This document shows, piece by piece, positions 48,167 through 60,173 of a stretch of 64,000 nucleotides of DNA. Below the pieces are notes generated by a model. That model did no database searches and was not told the origin of the DNA. It saw nothing but the letters and a program-made list of their open reading frames with translations. Position numbers and translations under genes: made by a program. This DNA is from Byssochlamys sp. IMV 00236 (Eukaryota > Ascomycota > Eurotiomycetes > Eurotiales > Thermoascaceae), in assembly GCA_001931875.2 (NCBI GenBank), contig MSJH02000623.1, positions 1-64,000 on the forward strand. The letters run 5' to 3'. Position 1 is the stretch's first letter. Each line of letters starts with the position of its first letter.

Positions 48167-49480
48167 GGGCTCAGGTACTTGAAAGACGTAAGGACGAGGA
48201 ACGACAGCAACGAACCGAGGTTCAAACCCCGGAGAGATGCCAATGTAAAGTCTGAAGGCCTGTTGCGCGTCCGTTTAAATAACGCGGCGTCGAACAAGCT
48301 GAAAGGGGACTAACTGTCCTTCTGTCGTTTGAAATGACCAGGGGAAATGAGCGTTTTGAGGCTGTGAGCTGCAGGTCTCCGATCCTCGAAACCTGGACGT
48401 AAGTACAGTAGATAAGTTTGTATGACCAGATGATCAGCCCCTCACAATAACTCCCATCGCAAGAAATAATGCAATAACAGTAGCCATCCAGGCTTCTCCC
48501 AGGAGCCGTCCGTCCGCTCTCGAGGGTCGGCTTTCCTTTTAAAAAAAGAAAAACAGCAATGACTCCTCGATGCAGAGAGTTTCAGAGCAAGCCTGGCGCT
48601 GCGGGGCTCTCTGCTTGGGTCATCTAGGTCTTGGAGTCGCTAAAATAGGCCCCTAAAGTGCTTGGGGGCAGAAAGTTTCATTTAGATCGAAGAGCCTCAC
48701 GATTGCTCGACAACGCTGCCTTCTGAGTGGACGGGGCGATCTAGCTATCAAGTCCGTGATAAGCTGCCTAGCATGATAGATGCTGGCCATCACTAGCACT
48801 CTGGATTCCTAGGTAGCCTGTGCGGTGGCGATGCAATCCAGGAACGATTTGGTGGCTGAACAAGTCGAGGTTCCAACCGAGAAGAGGCCGAAGAGTGACA
48901 GCGCGGGCCGATGCCTTAACTTGCTCGTCTCTCCACGCTCTGTCTATAAATAACTGAACTAAAGGATGTGGAAGATCAAATAAATAATACTAATCACAGA
49001 ATAATTCCTGACAGGATGGATACCTAGACGCCTAGCGGCGACGGTGTAGAGCTTATTCGAACAGAACAGGATTATGACCTTGCAGAAAGAAAATGGGAAA
49101 AGACGAGAACATAATCCACAAGAGCCGATTCCGTCTCCCAGCACCCAGTTCCAAACGGATGGCCTCCCAGAGACGCGACTGAAGGAGCACATCGCCATAC
49201 AAATAATCACACGAAGGGAAAGAGAGAGTCGACAATGAGAAACAGAAGACCTCGAACGCAGCCCAATGCTCAAAAAAGAAAAAGGAAAAGAAGAAAACAC
49301 CCTCCGGAGAATGGAAAGCAATCAGGACCGGTCGAGTGCTCGGGGCAATGAAGCACCCGTCGGTTCGTCCCAACAGCATCAAGCATCATCAGAAACCATC
49401 ACTTCATCCAGTTGTACATGTCCCATCGGCACCAATGGCCTCCAATCGGCCAATGGCGCATTCTCGTCGCTAGTATGTCG
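48167..49480. other. Intergenic region, ~1.3 kb
   Basis: Holds the promoter of the transglutaminase-like gene and the 3' end of the Spg1-type gene. Antisense frames at 48959-49382 overlap each other and resemble nothing. No gene seen. Confidence 0.5.
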
Positions 49481-50639
49481 TCACACGTCGCGGTAGAGCA
49501 GCAGCGGCTCACCGACATTTTCAACCTCCGGAATGGTACACTTTAGATCAAACGCCTTGCTCAGGACGATCTTGAAGATCTGCTTTGTTGGTCAGTGATA
49601 GCGCAAGACAGGAGAACGGTGTGGAGCTGGATCTGTGACCTTCTGGACGTTGATGCTATGGCTGGTGCTGCTGAAGATCAGGCTTGCTCGCATGGCCTTC
49701 GCGAACCGTTTGGCCTAGTCGCTAGTTAATAATCGCACTAAGAGACAAGTTTCTTGCTTCATGAACCTACCTGCAGAGTGATCTCTTCTTGGTCTGCCCG
49801 GGGTAAGTTTGCGAAATGGTCGTACTTTGTGCCCACCAGGAATGGGATGGCGGTCTTGTTGAAGCCGCGACCCTGACGATACCATTCCTTGATGGAGTTG
49901 AGCGTGCTCTTCCGGGTCAGGTCAAACATGAAGAGAATAGCAACTGCATCATTGCAGACCAGCGGAAGCATGTTGACGAATTCTCGTTGGCCGCCCAGGT
50001 CCCAGATGGAAAATGTGATTTCGGTATTTCGAATAGAAATGGTCTTCTCCATGAAATTGACGCCTTCTCCTGTTCAGTCATCGACGCTCGATACTGGAGG
50101 GATCATGCAGCCTTACCCAATGTCTGAATGTAGTCCTCGTCCCAACTGCCTTCCACGTACTTGACCATCAGACTAGTCTTGCCTATCTGCGCATCTCCCA
50201 CCATTCCAACCTTGATCACCACGCTGTTCTTGGCCGGCTGCTGCGACGACGACTGCGGCCGTTGCTGTTGTTCCTGGAACGGCTGAGAGTATCCGTATCG
50301 ATCCCCACCACTGGACAGCCCCGAACCCGGCCGCGAGATGGGTTGCGGCGGCTGTTGATAGGTCATTGTGGGAGAGGAATTCCACCGCGAGGATTGGTCT
50401 GTGTCGTGAGCGTAGTGTTGAGAAGGAGGAGAGGGAACGTAGTCCGGTGCAGAGTGCGAGGAGAGATGACCGCTCTGCCCGTTGCTGTACGCAGGAGAGC
50501 CGACGAGCACTTCGGAGCCCGCCTGCTCAGGGTCAGAGGGCGCAACGACCTGCTCAGGACTCTGCTGCGGTTGTTGCGACAGCTGCTGGTGTTCCATGAC
50601 AGCGGCAGGCTCCACCTCAGGCGGTTGTGGCCCGTCCAT
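49481..50639 (-). CDS. Septation GTPase of the Tem1/Spg1 type
   Basis: Four exons on the minus strand: 50639-50117, 50063-49771, 49714-49640 and 49579-49481, giving 329 residues. This Ras-like GTPase sits at the top of the septation initiation (mitotic exit) network. The G domain starts near residue 140: P-loop GDAQIGKTS (about 148-156), [20 protein letters not shown], the switch-II motif [29 protein letters not shown], and VGTKYDHF in the G4 position. It ends without a CAAX box (LLLYRDV), as in Spg1. The N-terminal ~135 residues are an extension rich in Gln, Pro and Ser ([28 protein letters not shown]) that yeast Spg1 and Tem1 lack in this form. The last three junctions keep conserved sequence. 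The Aspergillus orthologue is called SpgA. Confidence 0.95.
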
Positions 50640-51272
50640 GGTAGGAATGTAGGGATACGACGGTCGAGGATCTCTTCACGATAGACGCAGTGTCAACACG
50701 AGCCAACGCAGACGGGCGCCAGCACGATCGGACGTACGAACACCCAAGGAGAAAAGAGCTGTGGCACAGTGCTATGAGCACCGCATGAGATGCGATTGGG
50801 CGACAGGAACTCGAGGGGGAGTGAGCGAGGACTCGAGAAGCACAGATGGGGAGCAGCAGCTGGATCCGCAAGCTAACTAACAGATGCAATCTAAGACACG
50901 TGGGGATGGGAGACTCGGGCAGCAGAGACGCGCACAACAGCAACTGGGGCAAGCGAAATGAAACGACCGTAAAGGGACTTGCAGGCCGGGACAACAACGA
51001 GGACGACGAGAGAGCAGCAACAATAACAATGAGAGCCTGGATGAGACGAGAGACCCTCACGGCGGGCAATCAATCGTCGACCTTCAGCCCAGCGAGAGCG
51101 GGCGGAATCAGATCACGCGCTAGTGACTTTCCGGCCTAGTGGATTTCCGCCGTCAAAAAAGTTCACGGCGCTCCAAGAGGCATCTCGATAAGTTGATCGC
51201 TCTCGCGATTCCACCACCTGCGCGCTGAGGCTGTCTGCTTCTTGTTAAGTCTGGACGGAGGCATCTTTCACC
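50640..51272. promoter_or_regulatory. Divergent promoter region, Spg1-type GTPase and RRB1
   Basis: 633 bp between two divergent start codons. Frames through it (50617-51069 minus, 50846-51139 plus) overlap each other and have no family resemblance. It must hold both promoters. Confidence 0.5.
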
Positions 51273-52912
51273 ATGTCCAAGCGCACAGCTGATGCCGTTG
51301 AAGAGCACTCCGCCGCCCTCAAGGCGGGCGAGCGTCCCGTCGCCGATGCCCCTCCAGATGAGGTGGGGGAGTTCGAGGACGAGTTTGAAGACGAGTTTGA
51401 GAGCGAAGATGAGATCCTAGAGGCAGGAGTGGATGGTCGCCCAGATGCAGAGCGGGAAGCAGAAGAACAAAAGGGTACGTGGCTGTCCTAGGCCCCAACG
51501 CGCAGTGGGCACGATATAACATATCTGGAATGCATTGTATTGACTATTTGCGTTATTGCACAGATGCTATGGACGTCGATAAGCAGACTTTCATCCCTGG
51601 TCGGACAAAGCTGGCACCGGGAGAGACGCTGTCGCCAGATCCTACCACATATCACATGCTGCACACGCTCAGTGCGCCATGGCCATGTCTGTCGTTTGAC
51701 ATCGTCCGTGACAGTCTGGGTGACAACCGAACGACATATCCTGCGACGGTCTATGCGGTTGCAGGTACACAGGCCGAGGGTAGTCGGGCGAAAGACAATG
51801 AGCTCATGGTGCTCAAGCTCAGCGGGCTTAGCAGGATGGAACGGGAGAATGAAACGGACTCGGAGAGCGACTCGGATGATGATGAGTCTGGAGATCCCAT
51901 TTTGGAGCACAAGTCGATTCCGCTGAACTCGACGACGAACCGGATCCGCGCCCATCAGACACCAGCTCCCTCGGGGGACTACTCCAAACCGCCTCAGACC
52001 ATCACGGCCACTATGCTGGAGAACTCCCAGGTTCTCATCCACGATGTGACCGCTCACCTCGCCAGCTTCGATACCCCCGGCGCAGTCCTTCCTCCGTCCG
52101 CCTCCAAGCCTCTCTCCACTCTCCGGATGCACAAGTCTGAAGGATACGCATTGGACTGGTCTCCTTTGCAGCCGCTGGGCAAACTTCTGACTGGTGACAA
52201 CGACGGCTTGATCTACGTGACCACTCGCACAGAGGGAGGCGGCTGGGTGACCGACTCGCGGCCATTCATCGGCCACACATCGTCAGTGGAGGAGTTACAG
52301 TGGTCTCCCAACGAGAGAAACGTGTTCGCCTCCGCAAGCAGCGACGGAAGCGTCAAGGTGTGGGATGTCCGGTCCAAGTCGAGGAAGCCTGCTGTGGATG
52401 TGAAGATATCGAATACCGACATCAACGTGATGAGCTGGTCCAAGCAGACTTTCCACCTTCTGGCCACTGGTGCGGATGACGGACAATGGGGGGTCTGGGA
52501 TCTGCGACACTGGAAGCCCAATGCTTCATCGCCGTCTTCGCAGCTGCGGCCATCTCCAGTTGCTTCGTTCGACTTCCACAAGGAGCCCATCACCAGCATC
52601 GAATGGCACCCGTCCGACGACAGTGTTGTCGCCGTTGGTTCTGCAGACAACACCCTGACCCTGTGGGATCTGGCCGTCGAACTGGATGACGAGGAGAGTC
52701 GCGATGCCGGCATGGCGGATGTACCACCGCAGCTGCTGTTTGTGCACTACATGGAGTCCGTCAAGGAGCTTCACTGGCAGGCCCAGATGCCCGGTACGGT
52801 CATGGCGACGGGCAGTAACGGATTCGGGTATGTTACTTCTCCCCCTCGCTCTTCTAGCCATGATTCTGAGCTAACCTTGCAATACAGAATCTTCAAGACT
52901 ATCAGCGTCTAG
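51273..52912 (+). CDS. RRB1: Ribosome assembly WD40 protein RRB1 (GRWD1)
   Basis: Three exons, 51273-51474, 51564-52827 and 52888-52912, giving 496 residues. RRB1 is the dedicated chaperone of ribosomal protein uL3. The N-terminus is acidic (EFEDEFEDEFESEDEILEAG) and leads to the family block MDVDKQTFIPGRTKL and YHMLHTLSAPWPCLSFDIV. WD repeats then follow (EGYALDWSPLQPLGKLLTGD, then SVEELQWSPNERNVFASASS, DGSVKVWDVRS, NVMSWSKQTFHLLATGADDG, SIEWHPSDDSVVAVGSADN, TLTLWDLAVE, ELHWQAQMPGTVMATGSNGF). The third exon is only 25 bp and codes IFKTISV and the stop; the GTATGT donor and ACAG acceptor keep the frame and the typical family ending. An acidic insert DSESDSDDDES interrupts the N-terminal part. 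Third ribosome-assembly gene of the window. Confidence 0.95.
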
Positions 52913-53330
52913 TCTATTCTTACAATTATTTATCCGCCCAGCCCAGCACGGGGACCTGAGGGCTTGTTCAATGCACAAAACCAAGTACATAAGCAAAACC
53001 TCGCCATCTATCCGACCAAGGATCTCTCCCACCATCTTCCACCGATCATCACCATCGTCACCATATACTGACAGAGTCGATAACCATCAGGATATCTACG
53101 TGATTAACTCGACCAGGTACATACAGATGACGTACTACAGAGCATCAACAAAAGGGAGGGCCACAAAAGTCAAGATTCCACCTGAACGATCGTCATGTCA
53201 TGAAATGTAATGACATTGCATGTCCTTTTCTTCTTTTTAACGCTTTCCTATTCAATGTCTAGATATTGGCAGTTCTATACAAAAAAAGTTTCAATGGGAT
53301 TGGGTTATTTATTTATTCGTCACTTATCGT

Positions 53331-53382
53331 TCAGTATTCAGTATTCAGTATTCAATCTTCAAGATTTAGTATTCAGTATTCG
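53331..53382 (+). repeat. Heptamer (AGTATTC)n minisatellite
   Basis: Five or six copies of a 7-bp unit, some degenerate, 3' of RRB1. Confidence 0.8.
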
Positions 53383-56300
53383 ACGGTTCTCTTCGAATCC
53401 ACGTCTGATCTATTATTTATTATCTAAGTTCATCCATACATCCACGCTCAGCTAGGATTAGGACTCCAAGTCTAAATAACACTATCTATCAAGGGATCCA
53501 TCTATCTATCAGAGACACGCAATGATAAAAAAAAAATTATCTCGCAGTGTCTGTCTCGATTGAAAAATATCCATAATTTCCACTTTTACCATCTTAGCCG
53601 CAAATATATGTACAGTATGTACAGTACGTGCCCCCTTCTAGGATTATCTGAGATAATACAACGCCCGCATAGGTAACAAATAGCTATGTTATACTACGAT
53701 AATACTTAAGTTAACTATTACCATTCCCGGATCACTTCTCAAGCAGTGTAGATTGGTTGGTGATGTCTCTTGAGAGTACTGTAATAACCATAACCCCCAC
53801 GCTTCCCCACGCCAACGTATGTACAGTAACTATGTATGTACACATCGTATTATATATCAGGCAACTAACCACAAGGTATTATTACATAATATACCTCTTA
53901 TAACTAACTAATTACCTGTTTTTTCCTGTTTGGAATCATTTGAATACCTTCACGCGGATTGGGGGATGGGGGATAAGATTCACGTGATCGGGGAATTTCG
54001 GTCTTTGGTGGGAGGAGGGGGGTGGATTAGTATTAGAATAGAAAGGGGCCAAAAAAAAAACAAAAGTTGACGCCCGGATCGCTGGGTGACTACTGTAGTT
54101 ATCCTATCGCTATCACGCTTCGTTATCGGCAAGGAGGGGGAGGGGCACGACGGCGCAGCTCTCAATCTCCTTGATTGAAACTGCGCAAAATTACGCGCCG
54201 CTCCACTAAGTTAGGTATGTACTTGAGTAGGGCGCGACGCTTTGGTGGGGAATAGAGTAGAATAACTAGGTAGTAGTTTGACTCTGGTCTGTGAGTCGGT
54301 CTTCTTCCCGTCTGCTGCTGCAGGGTAAATCATCGATTGCCTGCCTGCCTGCACGTTTCTCGTTACCGGGGAGAATGCTCTTTTCTTTTCCAAGGCACAG
54401 GACAGGGCAGGAATGGTTCGTCTTTTTTGATACAGAGAAAATAAAAAAGATAAAATGTGAAAAAGGCCAGCAAAAGCCGTAGCCGAATTTACATACTGTA
54501 GTGTCCGAATGAGGGATCCACATCGCAGGGTGTCGAGACTACCTATGGTATGCCCAGAGGACAAATAGAAGCCAGATGTCGCCCACAAGTCACGGACTGC
54601 CGGATGATCCTGAAACCCTGCGCTGGCCAGCTGTGGACAAGCTAGACTGTGGTTGGGCAATACTGGACAAGAGGCCACTGCGCTGGCCACTTTGAGAGCT
54701 TCACGATCATCTTACTATCCGACTAGACTGTGGTCTGTCCGCATCGCATGCATGAATAGTAGCCGAATGGCCTCAAGGCTGGCCCAGTCCGTCTCATGCA
54801 TGTCACTTGGGGCCATGTAGAGTACGTCCACGGCCGCACGGCGATTCGGAATGGCCCATCAACTGGACCCGCTGCCAGGAATGAAATTGAGAAGTGATGT
54901 TTGGGCGGCGATCGGATACTGCAAAGGGAGAGGTGCCACTGTTATAGTGGAATAATAAGGCCGTGGATGATGATAATAATGGCTCGCACGAGGGACTTTA
55001 GTCGGCCGTCTGGTCAGTACGGGGTGCAGGAACCAGAATAGTCGCTCGTGCTCCCTAGGCGGCACAACGTTGCAACTTGCTCAGCAGTTTTGATTCATTG
55101 GACAAGTATTATAGACGCTAGAGTACTGGCCATGGCCCACGATGCGAAGGTATCTCATATTTTCATGTCGCGATGATCTGTACATGTGTGGTGCTGTGAG
55201 CCATGGGGCATGCTGCAAAACATCGGATAGAGTGTGGAAGTATGTATATCTTGGATCGTTACCACGTAGCAAGACAAGGGAGGATCTAGTTGAATGAATC
55301 GATGATATTGTCGTCGAATGTATTCCCTATCTGGCAGTTGATCCCAGAGGGTCTGTTCTGTTCAGTCAGTGCTTCTCGAGTAACTAACTCGTATGAGCGT
55401 TGGCGCTTGGACGGACAAGAAAAGAAATAGAAGAGCGCAAGATGAGAATCTTCGATCCTTCCCCGGGATAGTGCCGATTAATACATGATGCGGCAAATGT
55501 CTGTCGCGCAGCGACCGATCCAGGCGTTGGTGAAGGTAGTTGGGGTCTAAAGACACCCAGATGTTGGACTGCGGTCGGTCATCAGTAAAGCATCGTTGAT
55601 CCTCCCGGAAACAGCATGCACTGTCATGTCCTTCTGGGATGAACTGCATTTCTATGCGTGGCAAAGTCTGCCAGCTTGTCTTTGTCTTACGGAGAGTGTT
55701 TTCATCGGAGGATTGGTTCTTCAGGATTGTTGTTGTCTGTGACAAGCCAGAGAGAAACGAAGAGTCTTGGGATTTGCAATGGTCGCGGATGATCTAGAGT
55801 CACTGGACCAATGGTCATTCGTGACAGTATCTAGCACCCATGTGTCTCGGGCTTGCCAACTGCAAGATGCATGTTCTCAAAGGAGGCAAGCAGAAGTGCG
55901 TTGATCTGGCAGTCGCCACAAGAGACATGGCAGGTATGCTTGCTTGCAAAAGAGAAGATCTCCTAGCCTCTGCCTGATGCCCTGGGACAGCAATTGGGTG
56001 ATGTACTCTGAGCCATTACCAATCGTAGCAGCACTGATCCGCATCAGCGAAATATACCGCGCACAGTAACCATCGCCGTGTGTCTCAACGTGTCTCGACT
56101 GCTATGGCAAGACCATGACGTCTCACGGGACTAGGAACTGACTACCATACGCACGGTTCCAGAGCTCATCTGGAAGGACGGCAGAAGGAGCTCTGTGATT
56201 GTTGGGTGGCTGGACACTGAGCGCTTACTACGGAGTACATTGGACCTGCATCTTTCAGCTCCAACCTCGAGCCATACTCTAGTGCTTGGAACGCAATAGC

Positions 56301-56456
56301 CAAGATGTCGAATGAGAGTCGCTCGAATGAGCCACTAGGGAACACAGGTTGGCGGCCTGAGGTGCTGGAGGACATTTTGGCCGAGTGCGAGCCACGGATG
56401 ATCGGCGCCCGCAGAAGTCGTTGAAGATGCGATTTGGAAGCGCCCTACGAGATTGA

Positions 56457-56492
56457 CCATGACCATGAGCATGTCCATGAGCATGTCCATGA
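56457..56492 (+). repeat. 12-bp minisatellite (CATGAGCATGTC)n
   Basis: About three units of a 12-bp direct repeat, itself built from CATG half-units, in the gene desert. Confidence 0.8.
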
Positions 56493-59223
56493 ACATTCAA
56501 ACACAGTTACTACTCCGTAGTGACCATCGATCTTCCGCCCATAGCCGTGTCCGGACACCGGATGCAGGACGATGCCCGGAACGAGGGAAGCCCCGAGACC
56601 GAGCAGCTGACTGCTTTATCCAGGGTTCAGCGCTCTGGCCGTGTCCGGGCGAGACTAGAACTGCTAGTCAGTTACTTCAAGTTACAACAGCTTCATCCGG
56701 GGTTCTGCGGCGGCTGGTCATGTGGCCGCGGTTTCATGGGTCGAGCTTTGCTTTCCCAGTCGACACGAGGTCCCTGCGCGGACATCGTATCGGAGATCTC
56801 GACGGGGACGCTATTATTATTATTATGGATTGTTGGGAACTGTTGATGCTCGAGGTAAGAATATTCTACATAATCCAACGATTAATTAATTACCTAACTA
56901 ACAGTCGACTCCAGACAGCCTTTCCTCCTTGAGGTCATTTCTCGCCTGGGATGAACCGACCATCGACTGTTGCCCTGTGGCTGTGAAGCGCGCGACTACC
57001 TAAGTTAACCAGAGGTATTTACTCTACCAACTTCGAGAGTTATGCACAGCTCGATCAAAGATCTTTCTCTCCCAGCAGAACCTCGTCTCATGACCATCGT
57101 GACCCGCAACCCCGGGTTTTAGACCCTTAGGAGTTTGGACGAGCCAAGTTAAGCAGGATCGCGGGACCCCGTACCTTTTCACCCACGGATCCCATCGAAC
57201 GGCCAGCTAGCTTCCATGGACCCGCTACCCCAACCACAAAGATCTGTTCTTTTTTAAATTTTTTCTCTTCGTGCCTGTCCATCACACTATGTGCAGGATG
57301 GCGGTCTGTTCCAGTGGTGGCAGAGACACAGAAAGTCAGAGAGGGCGTGGAGGAACACAACAACATCATCGAGGCCGTCGGCACTCGGCTCGACCATGGG
57401 AAAGCTCCTGAATGCGGTTTTCGGTCTCCTGCAGAACAGCTATTCGACTTCTGGGTCGCCATGCTTCCTCCCCGGCGGATGAAGCAGAGGGCGAATACTC
57501 CGTCGATCACCGACGCTGGTTGGTTTCTAGAATTTAGCATTCCTGGGGAACGTTCAGGGGGAGCACGGCGGATCTGGAGAAGCCAAGACCACACGGGCCA
57601 GTTGCTAAACCTTTTACCTTGTTCGTACTCGACCTTACTCGACTACCAACGAACTGCTGGCCCATGGAGAGGTCGAGCCTGTCAGCATACAGAAGACCAC
57701 GAAGGAAATCAATCACAAGCACCACCAAAATACGGGGACAAAAAAAAAGGACTCGAGCTAGGAGAATAATCATACGAAGAAAACCATCTACGTACAGTAC
57801 CAGTACATACACTCAACACTTCTGGGGTCACCGCTCGGCCCTCCACAAAAAAAAATCCCCCACCGGCGAGCGATGGCGCATGCTCCTGCTAAATTCGGCC
57901 GGGGTGGGCCCTTCCGCCACCACCTGATATCGCCTGGCCGTCTCCAGTAACAGCTTGAGCCAAGGTTGGTTCAACATCGACAGCGCCGCCAGCACACACG
58001 GGCCATGCTCTGCCCCTGGTCGTCTGTACCGATGACACCGTTATGGTACCGTATCATCCGTGCACAGTTACCCACTACCTGCACTTACTATTCTAGAGTA
58101 GATAACTACAGTTAGTTCGTTTTACTCCGGATTTCCTCTCTGCGAATTTCGAAGCCTCGTCCATGATTATCATTATTATTATTAATCTGCTTCCCGTGAC
58201 AAGCGCAACCTCCTTACACGGTCACCCGTATCGGAAAGCGAGTTCGGATCTCATTCCAGTAGCCTGAAACGGCAACTGCTTGCTTCTGGTCAATAACAAT
58301 GCTTTCTCTTCGGGACGCCAGAAATCAACAGCCAGTCAGCAGAAGCACTGACCTCCCATGCCAACTTAGCGCAGGCTGTGGTTGGCCAGCGCTCTGCACA
58401 GCTCCGTCATCAAACAGAAGAATGGCGACCATTGTCTAGGACTCAGTTACCGTCCAATGTCTTTGGTTCCAGAATCTCCCGGGGAGGAGCTTTGGAAATC
58501 CCTTTTTTTTTTTTGTTTTTATTTGGGTATCGTAAGGTGGTTCGAGTAGCATGTGGTCGTGACAGTGAGCTATCATAATCAAGAAGAAACAATAACGCGA
58601 GTGACAATGAAGACGGAAGACAGCTGGGTGGCCAAAAAGACAAGGGTAGATAACTAGCACTGCGCGAGCACTGGGAGCGGTGCGTGGTTCTTAGGGCGAA
58701 AGATCGTGGCATCGATACGTCGGGACTGGCCGGTCATGACGTTGTTCGGCAGTTGTTCAGCACTTTGTCCAGCGGGGCGTGGAAAGAGAGATCCAGGTCG
58801 CGTGCACCGAGGGTCTGGGGTGGGGGGGGGCCGCATCCCAGGTGGGCATCTCGGTGATCGCGTCGAGATTAGTTTGCGGGCCGTACTGGAGACGGACACT
58901 GGGGGCGGTCACAATGGTCACGGCCGTTACCAGCGGTCCTGGCGATAACTTACCAGCGTCGAGCCAGCGACGGCGCACACCCGAGCGGTGATTGGCGGAG
59001 CAGCGCAGGCAGCGTCTGACCTGGGGGATATTCCAGGCTCCTGAGTGGCTGTCGGCAGCAGGTACGCCGTGGAGCCGATGGATCGAGGCTGTGGCGCTCC
59101 CCATTGGCTGTGGCCGCGGTCCATGCTCGGGTTAGCGCCCCCTCGAGTAACTCTACTGACGTTGGTTCGTGCTGGCCGCCGCCGCCGTCCTCGTTCCTCT
59201 GCTTCTGCCAGAACAGTAGTAGA

Positions 59224-59245
59224 ACTACTACTACTACTACTACTA
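59224..59245 (+). repeat. (CTA)n microsatellite
   Basis: Seven trinucleotide units about 930 bp upstream of the transcription factor start. Confidence 0.85.
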
Positions 59246-60173
59246 GGCGTAGGTACGAAGGCGAGATCTCGCCGCCAGGCACTTTCTATCTATCTGCTCC
59301 ATCTTCCATCCTGAAACCACCCCCCTTCATTCTCCGTAAAGCGAGACACATCGTCCCTTTCTGCAATTTCTCGTCGCAATTGAGGTCGTCGCTCCGCTTA
59401 CTGCCCTTATCGCCTCGTTCGCCAGTTCCCCGCCTACCCACCAGTGAAACCCACTAGTTAGACGAATGCTCGCGGCACGAAGCATCAGCCCTTGCGGAAG
59501 AAGTCGAACTGTTGACCGGGACTGGGCCCTCCGGGACTCGACGGTAGAGAGGTGAATACAGTCGTTGATCTGAAGAACAATAATAACAATACCTCATCCG
59601 TGGTCTCCATTTTCATTGACCGTCCAATTCCCCCCGACGGGTCGACCAACGTGGGATCCGATCTTTGTCCAACCCAGCCTTGCGCTTCCCATCCTCGCGC
59701 CACAACGTAGGTCGACGAAGACAGAAGAAGAAGAAACAGCAGCGGCACAGACGGTCCCGTGGGAAAATCCATACATCTCACCAGGTGACCTGCGGATTCA
59801 TCGGTGTCGAGAAACTCGGTAGGTTGTCGCCTTGTGTCGGGTTGTGGTCTGTCAGCCCGGCCCTTCGCTATCCGCCGACCTTGGATCAGTTCGATAGCCC
59901 CCGTCTGGCTGCCTCCAGGCATCATAACATCCCAAATGCTGACTTGATGTCATCAGTGTCCTTGTCCTCGAATCTGCTGGTAGCTGCTGATTGATCCAAC
60001 CCCGAAGAGAGCTCTCTCTCTCTCGGTGACGCTCACGTTGCAGCACAACTGCGTGAACGATCCAGAGGCGCTCCATAGTTGCCTCCCCCCCCGAAATATA
60101 ACTCACTTCCTCTTGAGTTCTTCTCGAGAGAAGCTCTGTGTTCAGTCACGGAGCTACGCCAAGAGATAGGAAG

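Larger units (their letters stand above)
52913..60173. other. Gene desert, ~7.2 kb, upstream of a regulator gene
   Basis: No frame in this stretch resembles a known protein. The longest (54211-54690 minus, 57127-57594 minus, 57314-57769 plus, 59485-59925 minus) overlap one another or begin with non-ATG codons. It contains simple repeats at 53331, 56457 and 59224, A/T-rich sequence at 53200-53960, and GC-richer sequence from 54700 on. It most likely holds a long promoter and 5' leader for the transcription factor at 60174. Confidence 0.5.

Noticed and set aside
48221..48235. A second B-box-like sequence near GGTTCAAACCCC
   Set aside because: No tRNA cloverleaf can be drawn around it.
51488..52276. 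A 262-codon open frame on the minus strand
   Set aside because: Antisense to RRB1, with no family resemblance.
54211..54690. A 159-codon frame in the gene desert
   Set aside because: Irregular composition, overlapping frames and no recognisable domain; consistent with chance.
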